This document shows, piece by piece, positions 50,795-59,702 of a stretch of DNA of 59,722 bases; positions within the stretch are counted from its first letter, which is position 1; each line of letters starts with the position of its first letter. Origin of the DNA: Streptomyces sp. CB01580 (GTDB taxonomy: Bacteria > Actinomycetota > Actinomycetes > Streptomycetales > Streptomycetaceae); assembly GCF_001905795.1 (NCBI RefSeq), contig NZ_LIXJ01000038.1, forward strand, positions 1 through 59,722, in the 5' to 3' direction. A model generated the notes under the pieces. The model saw nothing but the letters and a program-made list of their open reading frames with translations. It was not told where the DNA came from and did no database searches. A program made the position numbers and the translations under genes.

Positions 50795-51978
50795 GTGAGG
50801 GATGCAGTGATCGTCGAGGCCGTGCGTACCCCGATCGGGAAGGGCAAGCCAGGCGGCGCGCTGTCGTCCGTGCACCCCGTCGAGTTGCTCGCCCACACCC
50901 TGCGCACGCTGGTCGAACGCAGCGGGGTCGACCCGGCGCTGGTGGACGACGTGGTCGGCGGCACCGTCGACCAGGTCGGCGAGCAGGCGATGAACACCAC
51001 CCGCTATGCCTGGCTCTCCGCCGGTTTCCCAGAAACCGTCCCCGCCACGACCGTGGACCGGCAGTGCGGTTCCTCTCAGCAGGCCGTGCACTTCGCCGCG
51101 CAGGGCGTCATCGCCGGCGCCTACGACTCGTCATCGCCTGCGGCGTCGAGTCGATGAGCAGGGTCCCGATGTGGTCGAACGTGCCGCCGGGCGCCGACCC
51201 GTTCGGTCCGGGCATCGCCGCCCGCTACCCGGAGGGCCTGGTGCCGCAGGGCGTCAGCGCCGAACTGATCGCCGCGCGCTGGAAGCTGGACCGCGAGTCC
51301 ATGGACGCCTTCTCCGCCGACTCGCACGCCAAAGCCGCGCGCGCCTGGGAAGCCGGCCTCTTCGACGCCGAGACCGCCCGGCTCACCACGCCTGAGGGAC
51401 GGCTCGTCACCCGGGATGAGAGCGTGCGCCCGACCACCACACCCGAGGTCCTGGCCGGCCTGCGGCCCGCGTTCGAGGACGAGGCCTTCGCCGCCCGCTT
51501 CCCGCAGATCGACTGGTCCGTCACGGCCGGCAACAGCAGCCCGACCAACGACGGAGCCGCGGCCGTGCTCATCACCAGCAGCGAGACCGCCGCGCGGCTC
51601 GGCCTGCGACCCCTCGCCCGACTGCACAGCTTCGCCGTCACCGGCTCCGACCCCCTGCTGATGCTGACCGGCGTCATCCCGGCCACAGAGAAGGCACTGC
51701 GACGGGCGGGGCTTGGCCTGAACGACATCGACCTCTTCGAGGTCAACGAGGCCTTCGCCAGCGTCCCGCTCGCTTGGCTCGCGGAAACCGGCGCGGACCC
51801 GGCCCGCCTCAACATCCACGGCGGCGCAATCGCCCTCGGCCACCCGCTCGGCGCGAGCGGAGCTCGCCTGATGACCACGCTCGTGCACGCCATGCGGGGG
51901 CGAGGCGCGCGCTACGCCCTGCAGACGATGTGCGAGTCCGGCGGGCTCGCCAACGCGACGGTACTGGAGCGGATCTGA
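50795..51978 (+). pseudogene. acetyl-CoA acetyltransferase (thiolase), one-base frameshift
   Basis: GTG 50795 behind AGGGAGG. Encodes VEAVRTPIGKGKPGG, the acylation site DRQCGSSQQAVHFAAQG, then after a one-base loss near 51126 LVIACGVESMSRVP, the His motif NIHGGAIALGHPLGASGAR and the C-terminal Cys motif TMCESGG. All catalytic residues survive (Cys, His, Cys). If the deletion is a sequencing error the enzyme is complete at about 394 residues; otherwise it is inactive. Confidence 0.82.
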
Positions 51979-52012
51979 GCTGGGTGCAGCTCTTTCGTAG
52001 TGACCTGCTCGG

Positions 52013-52985
52013 TCAAGCGGTGAGGGCGTATCCGTCCTGGTGGCGGGCCTGCCGAGTGCGGAGATGTTCTTGTTCGACGTGGTGCAGCCAGTATTCCTCG
52101 AAGTCTCCGTTGATGATCACGGCGCGGAGCAGGAGGAGGGCTTCGGCACCCTCGACGCTCCACCTGGATCCGGTGATGTTGAAGTGGTCCGCGATCAAGT
52201 GGCGGCACGCGCTCTCCACCACCCCGGTTGCGATTGGCCAGCCCTGCTCCAGGGCCTGCGCGTAGCCCAGGTAGGGCTCCTTGTTCGCGAGGTAGCGCAC
52301 CCACTCCTCGACGCCCCCGCACCGCTCGGTCGTCAGCCCCAGGTCATCGGCCTGCCGCGCGATGCGGGCGGTCGCCTCGGCACAACGGCCGTGCAGGAGG
52401 GCCAGCGCATGCTCGGCGCGGCCCCAGTCCTCGGCGGCCGGATTGTCCTTGGCGTGGAAGCACCAGGACGCCTTCCAGAGATACTCGATCACGTGGATCA
52501 GATCCACGATCAGATGGATCGTCACCTTCCGGCGAGCGGCCTCGGCCTCGACCGGTTCGATCTGGTGGCGGTCGCCGTCCGCCAGCACCACCCGGCACCG
52601 CCGGTGGGCGGGGTCGCGGGCATCGGCCTGGCCGAACGCGGCGGCGATCACGCGGCGGCGTCACGGTCGACCGAAGCGGTCAGCCATTTGGCCCGGGCAC
52701 GCGGTCCCTTGCGTAGCGCACGGCCGCCGGTCCGGCCACCGGGCACGGCGATCACGTCGTGCGGGCGCCGGGGTGCCGGGGCGGCCTCGTAGACGCAGGC
52801 CAGCGCGGCCATTCGCTTGCGGCGGCTCTCCTCCCCGGATGCGAGGCGAGTGCGGAAGACGCCTCGTCCGCGCTTCTTGCCCGCCGCCGCTTTCGCGGTG
52901 TCCGGCCGCAGCGCGTCCGGTCTCATCACGATGCCATTGGCATCGGCGGAGAGCACCAGCAGCACCTCGGGCCTGACCAGGTGCT
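52013..52985 (-). pseudogene. ISKra4-family transposase, 5' truncated and frame-disturbed
   Basis: Segments VLSADANGIVMRPDALRPDT, FRTRLASGEESRRKRMAALA and RRPHDVIAVPGGR in one frame are followed near 52650 by RKVTIHLIVDLIHVIEYLWK, ANKEPYLGYAQALEQGWPIA and NGDFEEYWLHHVEQEH in another. This is the ISKra4 catalytic region through the C-terminus. The N-terminus is replaced by an IS630 fragment. Confidence 0.7.
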
Positions 52986-53365
52986 CGGCGAGTTTGGTCA
53001 GGCTCCGGGCGGAGAACGTGGCGACAGCCCAGTCGGCGGGGGACGTCCGGGCGATCAGACAGATGCGCTCGCGCACCTCACTGACCGTCTTCGGGCGCCC
53101 CCGCTCCATTTTGGGTCCAGCGCGCCGAACCCCCGCTCGTAGAAGGCGTGGATGACATCGCGCACGTAGTCCTGGCCGACCCGCAGCAGTGAGGTGATGC
53201 TCTTCAACGGCTGGCCCTGGGCGGACATCAGCACCACGATCGCCCGCCGCAGCATCACGGGGCCCTTCGAGGTCCGGCCGAGCCGCCGCAGTTCGCCGGC
53301 CTTCCTCCATGCTCACCGGCCGAACGAACACTCCCGGACGATGCCCCACGACCATCAGATCCAGG
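52986..53365 (-). pseudogene. IS630-family transposase N-terminal fragment
   Basis: Three frames carry VFVRPVSMEEGR, then RRLGRTSKGPVMLRRAIVVL with SAQGQPLKSITSLLRVGQDY, then RGRPKTVSEVRERICLIART and SARSLTKLAEHLV, the HTH half of an IS630 transposase. The catalytic half is absent; it fuses into ISKra4 sequence near 52985. Confidence 0.65.
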
Positions 53366-53565
53366 AGACAGCCCGACGGAACTACCAACAACCGATCAAT
53401 TCCCCGGGTCGACCCGTCGAGCCGAGCCACTGGACTGAGGTCAGTCCAGGCCGATCCCACGAAATGAGCCCCTGGCCCCGACGTCCGCTGAATCGCTGAC
53501 GAAGCCGCCCGTGGGCCGGCAGGGGCGATAGCGGAGCCACTCCGTGAGTGCCCCGAGGACACTGA

Positions 53566-53745
53566 CTACGGCAGGCGGGTGTGCTCGACTCGGCTGGCGG
53601 CGATGCGCTGGGCGGCGAGCCCACGGGCCCGCTCGGTGTCGTGCTTGGTGAGCCGGGTGAGGATCGTCGCGAGCGGCCTGATCTCTCCGTACCCACCCCA
53701 GTGGCCCTCGGGGATCTCGGTGGGGAACTCTGCAGGAAGTCTCCC
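53566..53745 (-). pseudogene. coding remnant, unknown
   Basis: Encodes FPTEIPEGHWGGYGEIRPLA, TILTRLTKHDTERARGLAAQ and RIAASRVEHTRLP then TAG. A protein-like tail without a start; family not recognised. Confidence 0.3.
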
Positions 53746-53902
53746 CCGAACAGCTCCGGATACTGGAACAGGAGAGCGTTCCGACGTCGGGTGGCGGGGG
53801 TGAGCTGGGGATGTGGTTCCGGTCGGGTCCGGGAGTCATGTGGCAGGGCGCCGGTTGACGGCGGCGTGGCCCGGCCCCGCCGCTGTGATCGCCGACCTGG
53901 TG

Positions 53903-54988
53903 TCAGCTCCTGGGCGGGTGGGTCGGCTGGGGCCACAGGCTTGGGGTCTTTGTGGCAAGCCAGCGGGCGAGTGCGGCGTTGACGGCGGTGGGCTGTTCGA
54001 GCTGGGCCCAGTGGCCCGCCTCGATGGATTCCTCGGTGAGGTCGGTGCAGTAGCGCCGCATGGGCTCCGCGAGCCGGGACAGGGACGTGTCGGCGACCTG
54101 GTCGTAGAACGCTTCGAGGTACAGGACCGGCATGTCCAGCCGTCCGCCGTTCAGCGAGGTGTCGCTGTAGGTGCGGTTGGCTTCGTCGTTGAGGTAGTAG
54201 GCGATCGAGGCCGCGAATCCCGTTCGGGTCAGCGAGGACGTCAGGTCCGCGAGCAGTTCCTCGTCCAGGACTCGGGTGTCGGGCGGGAGGTCCGGGACCG
54301 CGTCCGCGCCTGCGAACCACCCCCCGTTGCGGGTGATCTCCGAAGTCGGTCCCGGCTTGCCGTGAGCGGCCGGGACGCCCCCACGAAAGAAGGCCCTCAC
54401 GGTGTTGGCCGGCCGTGCGTCGAGGACCTGCGCGGCTCGCTCCGCCTCGGACGCGTAGTAGTGCATGTAGTCGAACTGGGCGTACGGGTGGGTGTCCGGC
54501 GGATAGATCGAGCGGTTGACGTGTTCGAGAAGAGCCGGCACCCCTCGTTCGAGCGTGCGGTAGGGGATGCAGATGCTGGCCACGGCCGCGCAGCGCTCGG
54601 GATGGTGACCGGCGAGGCCCCAGACGGTTGCGCTGCCCCAATCGTGTCCGATCCAGACGGCCTGTTCGCGGTCGAGCCGGTCGAGCAGGGCGACCATGTC
54701 GTCCACGAGGTGCTCCTGGGCGTACGCGTCTCGCTGCTGGTGCACGGTCGAGCTTCCGTAGCCGCGCATGTCGGGTGCGATTACGCGGAACCCGAGCGCG
54801 GCGAAGGCGGTCAGTTGGTGCTTCCAGGTGCGGCCGTTGGCCGGCCAGCCGTGGACGAAGACGAGCATGGGACCGTCCTCCGGGCCGGCTGCGTGGTAGG
54901 TGATCGAGTCACCGTTGCCGGCGGCTGTGCCCGAGGTCAGGGGGACGCTGGCACGTGTGAAGGTGGTCAGGGTGCTGGGGTGGTTCAC
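53903..54988 (-). CDS. alpha/beta hydrolase, epoxide-hydrolase-like
   Basis: 361 residues from GTG 54988, which overlaps the TGA of a thiolase fragment and has GGAG upstream. Oxyanion motif VFVHGWPANGRTW, then APDMRGYGSS, the nucleophile elbow IGHDWGSATVWG (Asp nucleophile, as in epoxide hydrolases and dehalogenases), and the final catalytic His in EAGHWAQLEQP. Cap-domain Tyr candidates are in MHYYASE. Likely hydrolyses an epoxide or halide. Transcribed from the HxlR-type promoter at 55454-55482. Confidence 0.82.
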   Translation of the reverse strand: MNHPSTLTTFTRASVPLTSGTAAGNGDSITYHAAGPEDGPMLVFVHGWPANGRTWKHQLTAFAALGFRVIAPDMRGYGSSTVHQQRDAYAQEHLVDDMVALLDRLDREQAVWIGHDWGSATVWGLAGHHPERCAAVASICIPYRTLERGVPALLEHVNRSIYPPDTHPYAQFDYMHYYASEAERAAQVLDARPANTVRAFFRGGVPAAHGKPGPTSEITRNGGWFAGADAVPDLPPDTRVLDEELLADLTSSLTRTGFAASIAYYLNDEANRTYSDTSLNGGRLDMPVLYLEAFYDQVADTSLSRLAEPMRRYCTDLTEESIEAGHWAQLEQPTAVNAALARWLATKTPSLWPQPTHPPRS

Positions 54989-55250
54989 TTGAGTATCTCC
55001 AGGATGGTGGCGTTGGCGAGGCTGTCGGCCTCGCACATCGCCTGCAGGGCACAGCGGGCGCCGCGCTGGTGCAGGGCATGGACGAAGGTGGTCATCAGTC
55101 CGGTGCCACTGGCGCCGAGGGAGCGGCCGACGGCGATGGCGCCGCCGTTGACGTCGACCTTCGCCGGATCGGCAAACCGGTCTCCTGCGGCCGGGTGAGG
55201 ACCACGCTCGCGAAGGCCTCGTCGAGGGGAGTGTTCGGCCAGGTGTGCTC
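54986..55250 (-). pseudogene. second thiolase, C-terminal fragment
   Basis: LDEAFASVVL then, after a frame change, DPAKVDVNGGAIAVGRSLGA and LQAMCEADSLANATILEILK. The catalytic His motif GHPLGASG reads GRSLGASG here (His to Arg), so even the fragment has lost activity. It resembles the thiolase at 50795 but is clearly divergent, not a recent copy. Confidence 0.65.
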
Positions 55251-55430
55251 AGGGGCTCTGGCCAGGAAAGTACGACGGCCGCGGCGCTGAGCAGCAACGC
55301 CATGCCGGTGACGAGCAGGGCTGTGCAGGCCGAAGGTGAAGCCGTTCGCGGCGGCGATGCTCTCGGCCTCGCCCGGCCGCTGTGCGGCTTGGACACTGAG
55401 CATCAGCCCGTCCATGCCCACCACCTCCAT
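55251..55430 (-). pseudogene. hydrophobic remnant, possibly an MFS C-terminal helix
   Basis: Starts at the HxlR-type promoter with ATG near 55430 (EVVGMDGLMLSVQAAQRPGE), then FTFGLH, and in another frame ALLVTGMALLLSAAAVVLSW, a single membrane helix. Probably a fusion of two broken genes by deletion between the promoter and the thiolase fragment. Confidence 0.35.
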
Positions 55431-55433
55431 TAG

Positions 55434-55485
55434 CGAGTTGGAAAGCCGGACTCACTATAGGCGGGTGGGTTGGAAAAGCCAACCC
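55434..55485 (-). promoter_or_regulatory. HxlR-type promoter for the hydrolase genes
   Basis: Minus strand: -35 TTGGCT (55477-55482), 17-base spacer, -10 TATAGT (55454-55459). GGGTTGGCTTTTCCAACCC is a perfect 7-bp inverted repeat over the -35; a second CTTTCCAAC lies 32 bases on. The core CCTATAGTGAGTCC is identical to the thioesterase promoter. Divergent from the HxlR gene at 55507. Confidence 0.75.
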
Positions 55486-55506
55486 GGGATCCTTGCGGTG
55501 AGCGAC

Positions 55507-56043
55507 ATGACCACAGCCGCAACCCCCCGCCCGTGCTCGATCGCCGACGCGCTCGCGGTGGTCGGGGAGAAGTACTCGCTTCTGGTCCTGCGCGAGGTCT
55601 TCTTCGGTGTGCACCGCTTCGACGGCATCGCCCGCAACATCAGGGCGCCACGTGACATCCTCACCACCTGGCTGCGCCGCCTGGTGGACGCCGGAGTCCT
55701 GGAGAAGGTCCAGTACAACGACCGCCCGCCCCGGTACGAGTACCGCCCGACCCCGGCCGGAGAGGAACTCCGCCCCGTGGTGCTGATGCTGCTGCGCTGG
55801 GGCGACCGCCGCCTCAACGACGTGCCGCCGACCGTCTTCGAGCACTCCTGCGGCGCGACGCTCGACCCGGCCGTCGTCTGCCGCGCCTGCGGCACGGAGG
55901 TGGAGAGCCGCTCCCTCACCCCGCGCTTCACAACCCCCGGCTGGACCGTGCCGGGCCGGATTGATCCAAGAGCCGGGCCTGGTCGGACAGGCGTCGAACC
56001 GGTGTGCACGACTTCGCGGCGCCACTGCTCATACCGCTGCTGA
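55507..56043 (+). CDS. HxlR-family transcriptional regulator
   Basis: 178 residues from ATG 55507. Winged helix with PCSIADALAVVGEKYSLLVL, FDGIARNIRAPRDILTTWLR and YEYRPTPAGEELRPVVLMLL. The C-terminal CGATLDPAVVCRACG arrangement parallels the regulator at 44416-44904, so they are close paralogues. The last 25 or so residues run through a junction with a foreign SDR fragment, so the natural C-terminus may be altered. Confidence 0.85.
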   Translation: MTTAATPRPCSIADALAVVGEKYSLLVLREVFFGVHRFDGIARNIRAPRDILTTWLRRLVDAGVLEKVQYNDRPPRYEYRPTPAGEELRPVVLMLLRWGDRRLNDVPPTVFEHSCGATLDPAVVCRACGTEVESRSLTPRFTTPGWTVPGRIDPRAGPGRTGVEPVCTTSRRHCSYRC

Positions 56044-56059
56044 TGCGGCGTCCAGTAGC

Positions 56060-56305
56060 GCGCCACAGACCATGCGGCAGTCGACCGCGACGGTGACGAT
56101 GTGGATGCCGTGCGGGCGATACTCCTCGAAGAGCAGTTCCGTGAGCACCCTCGCACCGGCCTTGCCCAGCGAGAGGCTGGTGTACCGGGCTTCGGGCCGC
56201 GGCATGCCACTGGTGATCAACACCGCACCGCGGCCGTCACACGCCATCGCCGACGCGAAATGGACGGCCGCGATCAGCACCCCGAACACGCTGGCCGGCC
56301 CACTT
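56060..56305 (-). pseudogene. short-chain dehydrogenase C-terminal fragment
   Basis: SVFGVLIAAVHFASAMACDG, GAVLITSGMPRPEARYTSLS and LGKAGARVLTELLFEEYRPH give the SDR region from the serine through YxxxK (YTSLSLGK) to strand 6. The N-terminal Rossmann half is missing; it is fused to a WD40-like fragment. Confidence 0.55.
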
Positions 56306-56324
56306 GCTGGCCGGTCGTCAGGCC

Positions 56325-56918
56325 TCACACCCGGACGTCGTCCCCGCCGGTGACGGCCACGGGGCAGCCGTCCAGCAACGTCGTCGCCACCGCCGACACC
56401 CGGCGGGTGTGGCCGGTCATGGGTTGCCGGCCGACCTGCCGGCCGGTCACCGGATCCCGTACCGCCACCGCCCCGCTGTAATGGCCCGTGACAGCCAGGG
56501 TGCGACCGTCCACGACCAACGTCGCTATCGCCGTCGTCTGACCCAGGCAACCGTTCGGGGTCGGCCGGCACCGCGGGTCGAGCCGGGAGCCGCTGGACCA
56601 CTCGACGCTCCACCGCCCGGCGGGCTCGCCCTCCACCACTACCGCGGCGATCCGCGCGGACAACTCCCGCTCCCCGTACCGGGCTGCGTCCAGCGCCAGC
56701 AACTGCCGCCGCACGCCCGCACCGGCCGCACGATGCAGCTCCGCCGACACCCGGTACACCGCGGCCCCCACCCGTGCCGCCGGACTCGACGCCACATCGA
56801 GCAGCGCGATGACCCGTTCTGGGTCCGCGGTCACCAGGAACTCCGGGTCCGCCAACCACTCGTCGACTGTGGTGGTTTCCGTGGCGGTCGGCGTGGTGGC
56901 CGACGTCGAAGACAGCAC
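56325..56918 (-). pseudogene. WD40-like protein, N-terminal fragment
   Basis: GTG 56918. A helical N-terminal domain (TVDEWLADPEFLVTADPERV, YRVSAELHRAAGAGVRRQLL) and the first WD40-like blades (IATLVVDGRTLAVTGHYSGA, VSAVATTLLDGCPVAVTGGD), then truncation at DDVRV in the middle of a blade. Full-length relatives carry many more repeats. Confidence 0.55.
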
Positions 56919-56982
56919 GGGGTCCGTCCTGTGTGATGAGAGAGGGTGGCCGCGCGGGGGCCGCACGGGAGGGAACGTGCCG

Positions 56983-58068
56983 TTACACGCGGGGCCGGAT
57001 TTCCTCGACGAGGGTGGCGAGGTATTCCTGGGCCGTGCGCGGTCGGGTGAGCGGTGCGGCCTGCCCGGCCCAGAGGTTGAGGTAGTCGGGGAGCCCCCGT
57101 TCAACGGCCGCGCGGCGGATGGGCTCGGTGAGTGCGCCCTGGACCGGATACGGCGGAAGGTCGCCCTCGTGCCGGGCCATGTCCCGCACGAACCGGTTGG
57201 CGATGGTCCGGGCCTGGCGGCCGGAGACGGCGCTGGTCAGCACGGTGACGCGGGCTTGCGGGCTGTGCAGGGCCCGCTTGTGGTCGGGGCTCGCGCCGGA
57301 CTCGTCGGTGGCGAGGAATCCGGTGCCGATCTGGACGGCGTCGGCGCCGAGTGCCAGTGCGGCAGTGATCCCGCGGCCGTCGGCGATCCCGCCGGCGGCG
57401 ACGACCGGTACCGAAACGGCGTCGACGACCTGCGGGACGAGGGAGAACGTCCCGACCAGGGACTCCTCCATCGGCCGCAGGAATGCCCCTCGGTGGCCCC
57501 CGGCATCCGCCCCGGAGGCCACGACGGCATCGACCCCCGCCTCGTCGAGCGCGACCGCCTCGTCGACGGTCGTCGCCGTCCCGAGGGTGACGATGCCGCG
57601 CCGCCGAGCCTCGGCCAGGACGTTCCCGGGCGGGATGCCCATGACGAAGCTGAAGACCGGCGGCCGGGCCTCCAGCAGCGCGTCCACCTGCTGCTCGAAG
57701 TCCTGGCCGAACGACGCGGGGAACTGCGGGTCGGGCAGGCCGAGCCGGTCGAGGTACGGACGGATCCGCCCGAGGTGGGTGGCGAACTCGGACTCGGTCA
57801 TGGTCAGTTCGCGTTCGCCGGGCTGCGGTATCCAGAGGTTCACCGCGAACGGGCGCGCGGTGCGGGCCTTGATCTCCGCCACGGTGGCCGCGATGCCCGA
57901 AGGGGCGAGGACGTGGGCGCCGTAGGAGCCCAGGCCGCCGCCGTTGGACACGGCGGCGGCCAGGCGGACGGTGGAGTAGCCGCCACCGAACGGCCCTTGC
58001 ACGATCGGGTGGTCGATGCCGAGGAGCTCGGTGATGTGGGTACGGGTCGACACTCGGCCGACGGACAT
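56983..58068 (-). CDS. nitronate monooxygenase
   Basis: 361 residues from ATG 58068 with AGGAG 5 bases upstream. FMN-dependent TIM barrel: LLGIDHPIVQGPFGGGYSTV start, PFAVNLWIPQ, GVDAVVASGADAGGHRG (catalytic His region), VVAAGGIADGRGITAALALG and ADAVQIGTGFLATDES phosphate-binding strands. Oxidises nitronates to carbonyl and nitrite; some relatives act on other flavin substrates. Divergent from a truncated HxlR gene across paired GTTGGAAAA repeats. Confidence 0.85.
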   Translation of the reverse strand: MSVGRVSTRTHITELLGIDHPIVQGPFGGGYSTVRLAAAVSNGGGLGSYGAHVLAPSGIAATVAEIKARTARPFAVNLWIPQPGERELTMTESEFATHLGRIRPYLDRLGLPDPQFPASFGQDFEQQVDALLEARPPVFSFVMGIPPGNVLAEARRRGIVTLGTATTVDEAVALDEAGVDAVVASGADAGGHRGAFLRPMEESLVGTFSLVPQVVDAVSVPVVAAGGIADGRGITAALALGADAVQIGTGFLATDESGASPDHKRALHSPQARVTVLTSAVSGRQARTIANRFVRDMARHEGDLPPYPVQGALTEPIRRAAVERGLPDYLNLWAGQAAPLTRPRTAQEYLATLVEEIRPRV

Positions 58069-58147
58069 GTCCACTCCTTCGTTCGGGCCCCTCGCGACGG
58101 CAGGCACGCCACCTGGGGGCCGGGGAGCCAACCGACCGGAGCATCGG

Positions 58148-58210
58148 GTTGGAAAACTGAACTTACCAGAGAGCTGGAGGGTTGGAAAAGCAAACCATCT
58201 GCCCTACGGT
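58148..58210. promoter_or_regulatory. divergent HxlR-type control region
   Basis: GTTGGAAAA at 58148 and 58181, 33 bases apart. On the plus strand TTGGAA (58182-58187), a 17-base spacer and TACGGT (58205-58210) form a promoter for the truncated regulator. Toward nitronate monooxygenase the -35 TTTGCT is present but the -10 is weaker than at the other sites. Confidence 0.6.
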
Positions 58211-58216
58211 GACTGC

Positions 58217-58285
58217 ATGACGAGCGGCCATCCCGGCCGCCGGGCCGGACCGTCCCACCCCGCATGCACCCGCTCGTACACCTAG
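58217..58285 (+). pseudogene. start of a regulator gene, cut by IS701
   Basis: ATG 58217 encodes TSGHPGRRAGPSHPACTRSY, then a stop created at the IS701 end. Position, promoter and the PACTRSY segment suggest the N-terminus of a third HxlR regulator (inference); no diagnostic HTH remains. Confidence 0.4.
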
Positions 58286-58294
58286 TAGTACTTC

Positions 58295-59702
58295 GTTAGG
58301 TTGTGGCTCTGTGGTTGCGGCGTTGTCGTTGTGTGTTGGGTAAGTCGCGGTGGCAGGTGGGGCATGTGCCGGTCCATGCGCGTAGGAGGGCCTGGAGGGC
58401 GCCGAGGACCGCGTAGAGGGTCAGGCCGGCGCAGGGGCTTTTGGGTCGAGTCGCAGGAGGGTGCAGAAGGCCTGGGCGAGGGAGGTGAGGGTGACGTGGC
58501 GGTGCCAGCCGAGGTAGTTGCGGCCTTCGAAGTGGTCCAGACCGAGGCCGTCCTTGAGCTCGCGGTAGTCGTGCTCAACTCGCCATCGGATCTTGGCGGT
58601 TCGTACCAGTTCTTGCAGGGGGGTGTCGGCGGGCAGGGTGCTCAGCCAGTAGTTGGTGGGCGTCTTCTGGCCTGTCGGCCATTCGTTGAGCAGTGTCAGT
58701 GCGGGCAGTGTCCCGTCCCACGCGGTGGATCCTCCCGCCGCGGCCATCGCGTGGGTGCGGGCTGCGACACCGGCCGGACGCACGTTCCGCGCTTGGAATC
58801 TCAAGCGCATCGGCCCCTTGGAGCCTTTGCGCCAGGTCACCTGCTGGTAGGCCTTGCGGCCGGGTTCGGCGGCCAGGTCTTTCAGCGAGAGCGCCTTGGT
58901 GCGGTAGCGGGTGGCGGGCTTGCGTCCGTTTCCGCTCCAGGCCGGCGCGGTGGGGACGGCGTCGTACGGGTGGGCGGATTCATCCGCCCTCACCGCGACG
59001 ACGAAATCCAGGCCACGGTCGGTCAGACCCTGCCGGAAGGCGTTGTTCTGGCCGTACCCGGCGTCGGCGACGATGATCTGCGGGGCAAGGCCCAAGGAGA
59101 TCGCCTCGTCGATCAGGTCAAGGGCCAGTCGCCACTTCTCCCGGTGCCGCACTTCCTCGGGCATCCTCGCCCTGGCCCGACGCCCAGCATCGTCCTGCCA
59201 TTCCTGCGGCACGAAAAGCCGCCACGAGATCGGCACGGAAGCGGTGTCGGAGGCGGCATGCAGGCTCACCGCGACCTGGCAGTTGGACTGCTTGCCCAGA
59301 GCTCCGCACCACTGTCGGCCCACGGCCACCGACATCTTCCCGTCCTTGGGGAACGACACGTCGTTGATCACCCACACCTCGGGACCCACCGCCGGGACCG
59401 TCTTGACAGCCACCGCCCGCAACACCGCGGCGTGGTCCCACGGCGACTGGTTCACGAACTGCTGCAGGGCCTGCATATCGCCGTCCGGCAGCCGCTCGGC
59501 CATCGGCTGGATCGACTTCCTCCGGCCGTCCAGCATCAACCCGCGCAGATAACAGTCGCCCTTCGCCCGCTGATCCCGGCGCGGCACCGGCGCAAACACC
59601 TCAGCCACGAACGCGGCCAGCTCGTACCGAAGTTGCTCGATCTCGCCCAAGTCCACAGGAGCAGCATGACGAAATCAATTCCCAAGATCAAATCAACCTA
59701 AC
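58295..59702 (-). mobile_element. IS701-family insertion sequence
   Basis: GTTAGGTTG at 58295 is repeated inverted (CAACCTAAC) at 59694-59702, bounding one transposase gene. About 1.4 kb. Interior bases 58304-58420 are non-coding. Inserted into the start of a regulator gene. Confidence 0.7.
58421..59656 (-). CDS. IS701-family transposase
   Basis: 411 residues from GTG or ATG 59656. DDE motifs: VWVINDVSFPKDGKMSVAVG (D), PQIIVADAGYGQNNAFRQGL (D) and IRWRVEHDYRELKDGLGLDH (E). KQSNCQVAVSLH and the overall length fit IS701/IS4-like DDE nucleases. Intact. Confidence 0.9.
   Translation of the reverse strand: MDLGEIEQLRYELAAFVAEVFAPVPRRDQRAKGDCYLRGLMLDGRRKSIQPMAERLPDGDMQALQQFVNQSPWDHAAVLRAVAVKTVPAVGPEVWVINDVSFPKDGKMSVAVGRQWCGALGKQSNCQVAVSLHAASDTASVPISWRLFVPQEWQDDAGRRARARMPEEVRHREKWRLALDLIDEAISLGLAPQIIVADAGYGQNNAFRQGLTDRGLDFVVAVRADESAHPYDAVPTAPAWSGNGRKPATRYRTKALSLKDLAAEPGRKAYQQVTWRKGSKGPMRLRFQARNVRPAGVAARTHAMAAAGGSTAWDGTLPALTLLNEWPTGQKTPTNYWLSTLPADTPLQELVRTAKIRWRVEHDYRELKDGLGLDHFEGRNYLGWHRHVTLTSLAQAFCTLLRLDPKAPAPA

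Noticed and set aside
53579..55198. Plus-strand open frames opposite the epoxide hydrolase
   Set aside because: Antisense shadows; the minus strand has the complete catalytic motifs.
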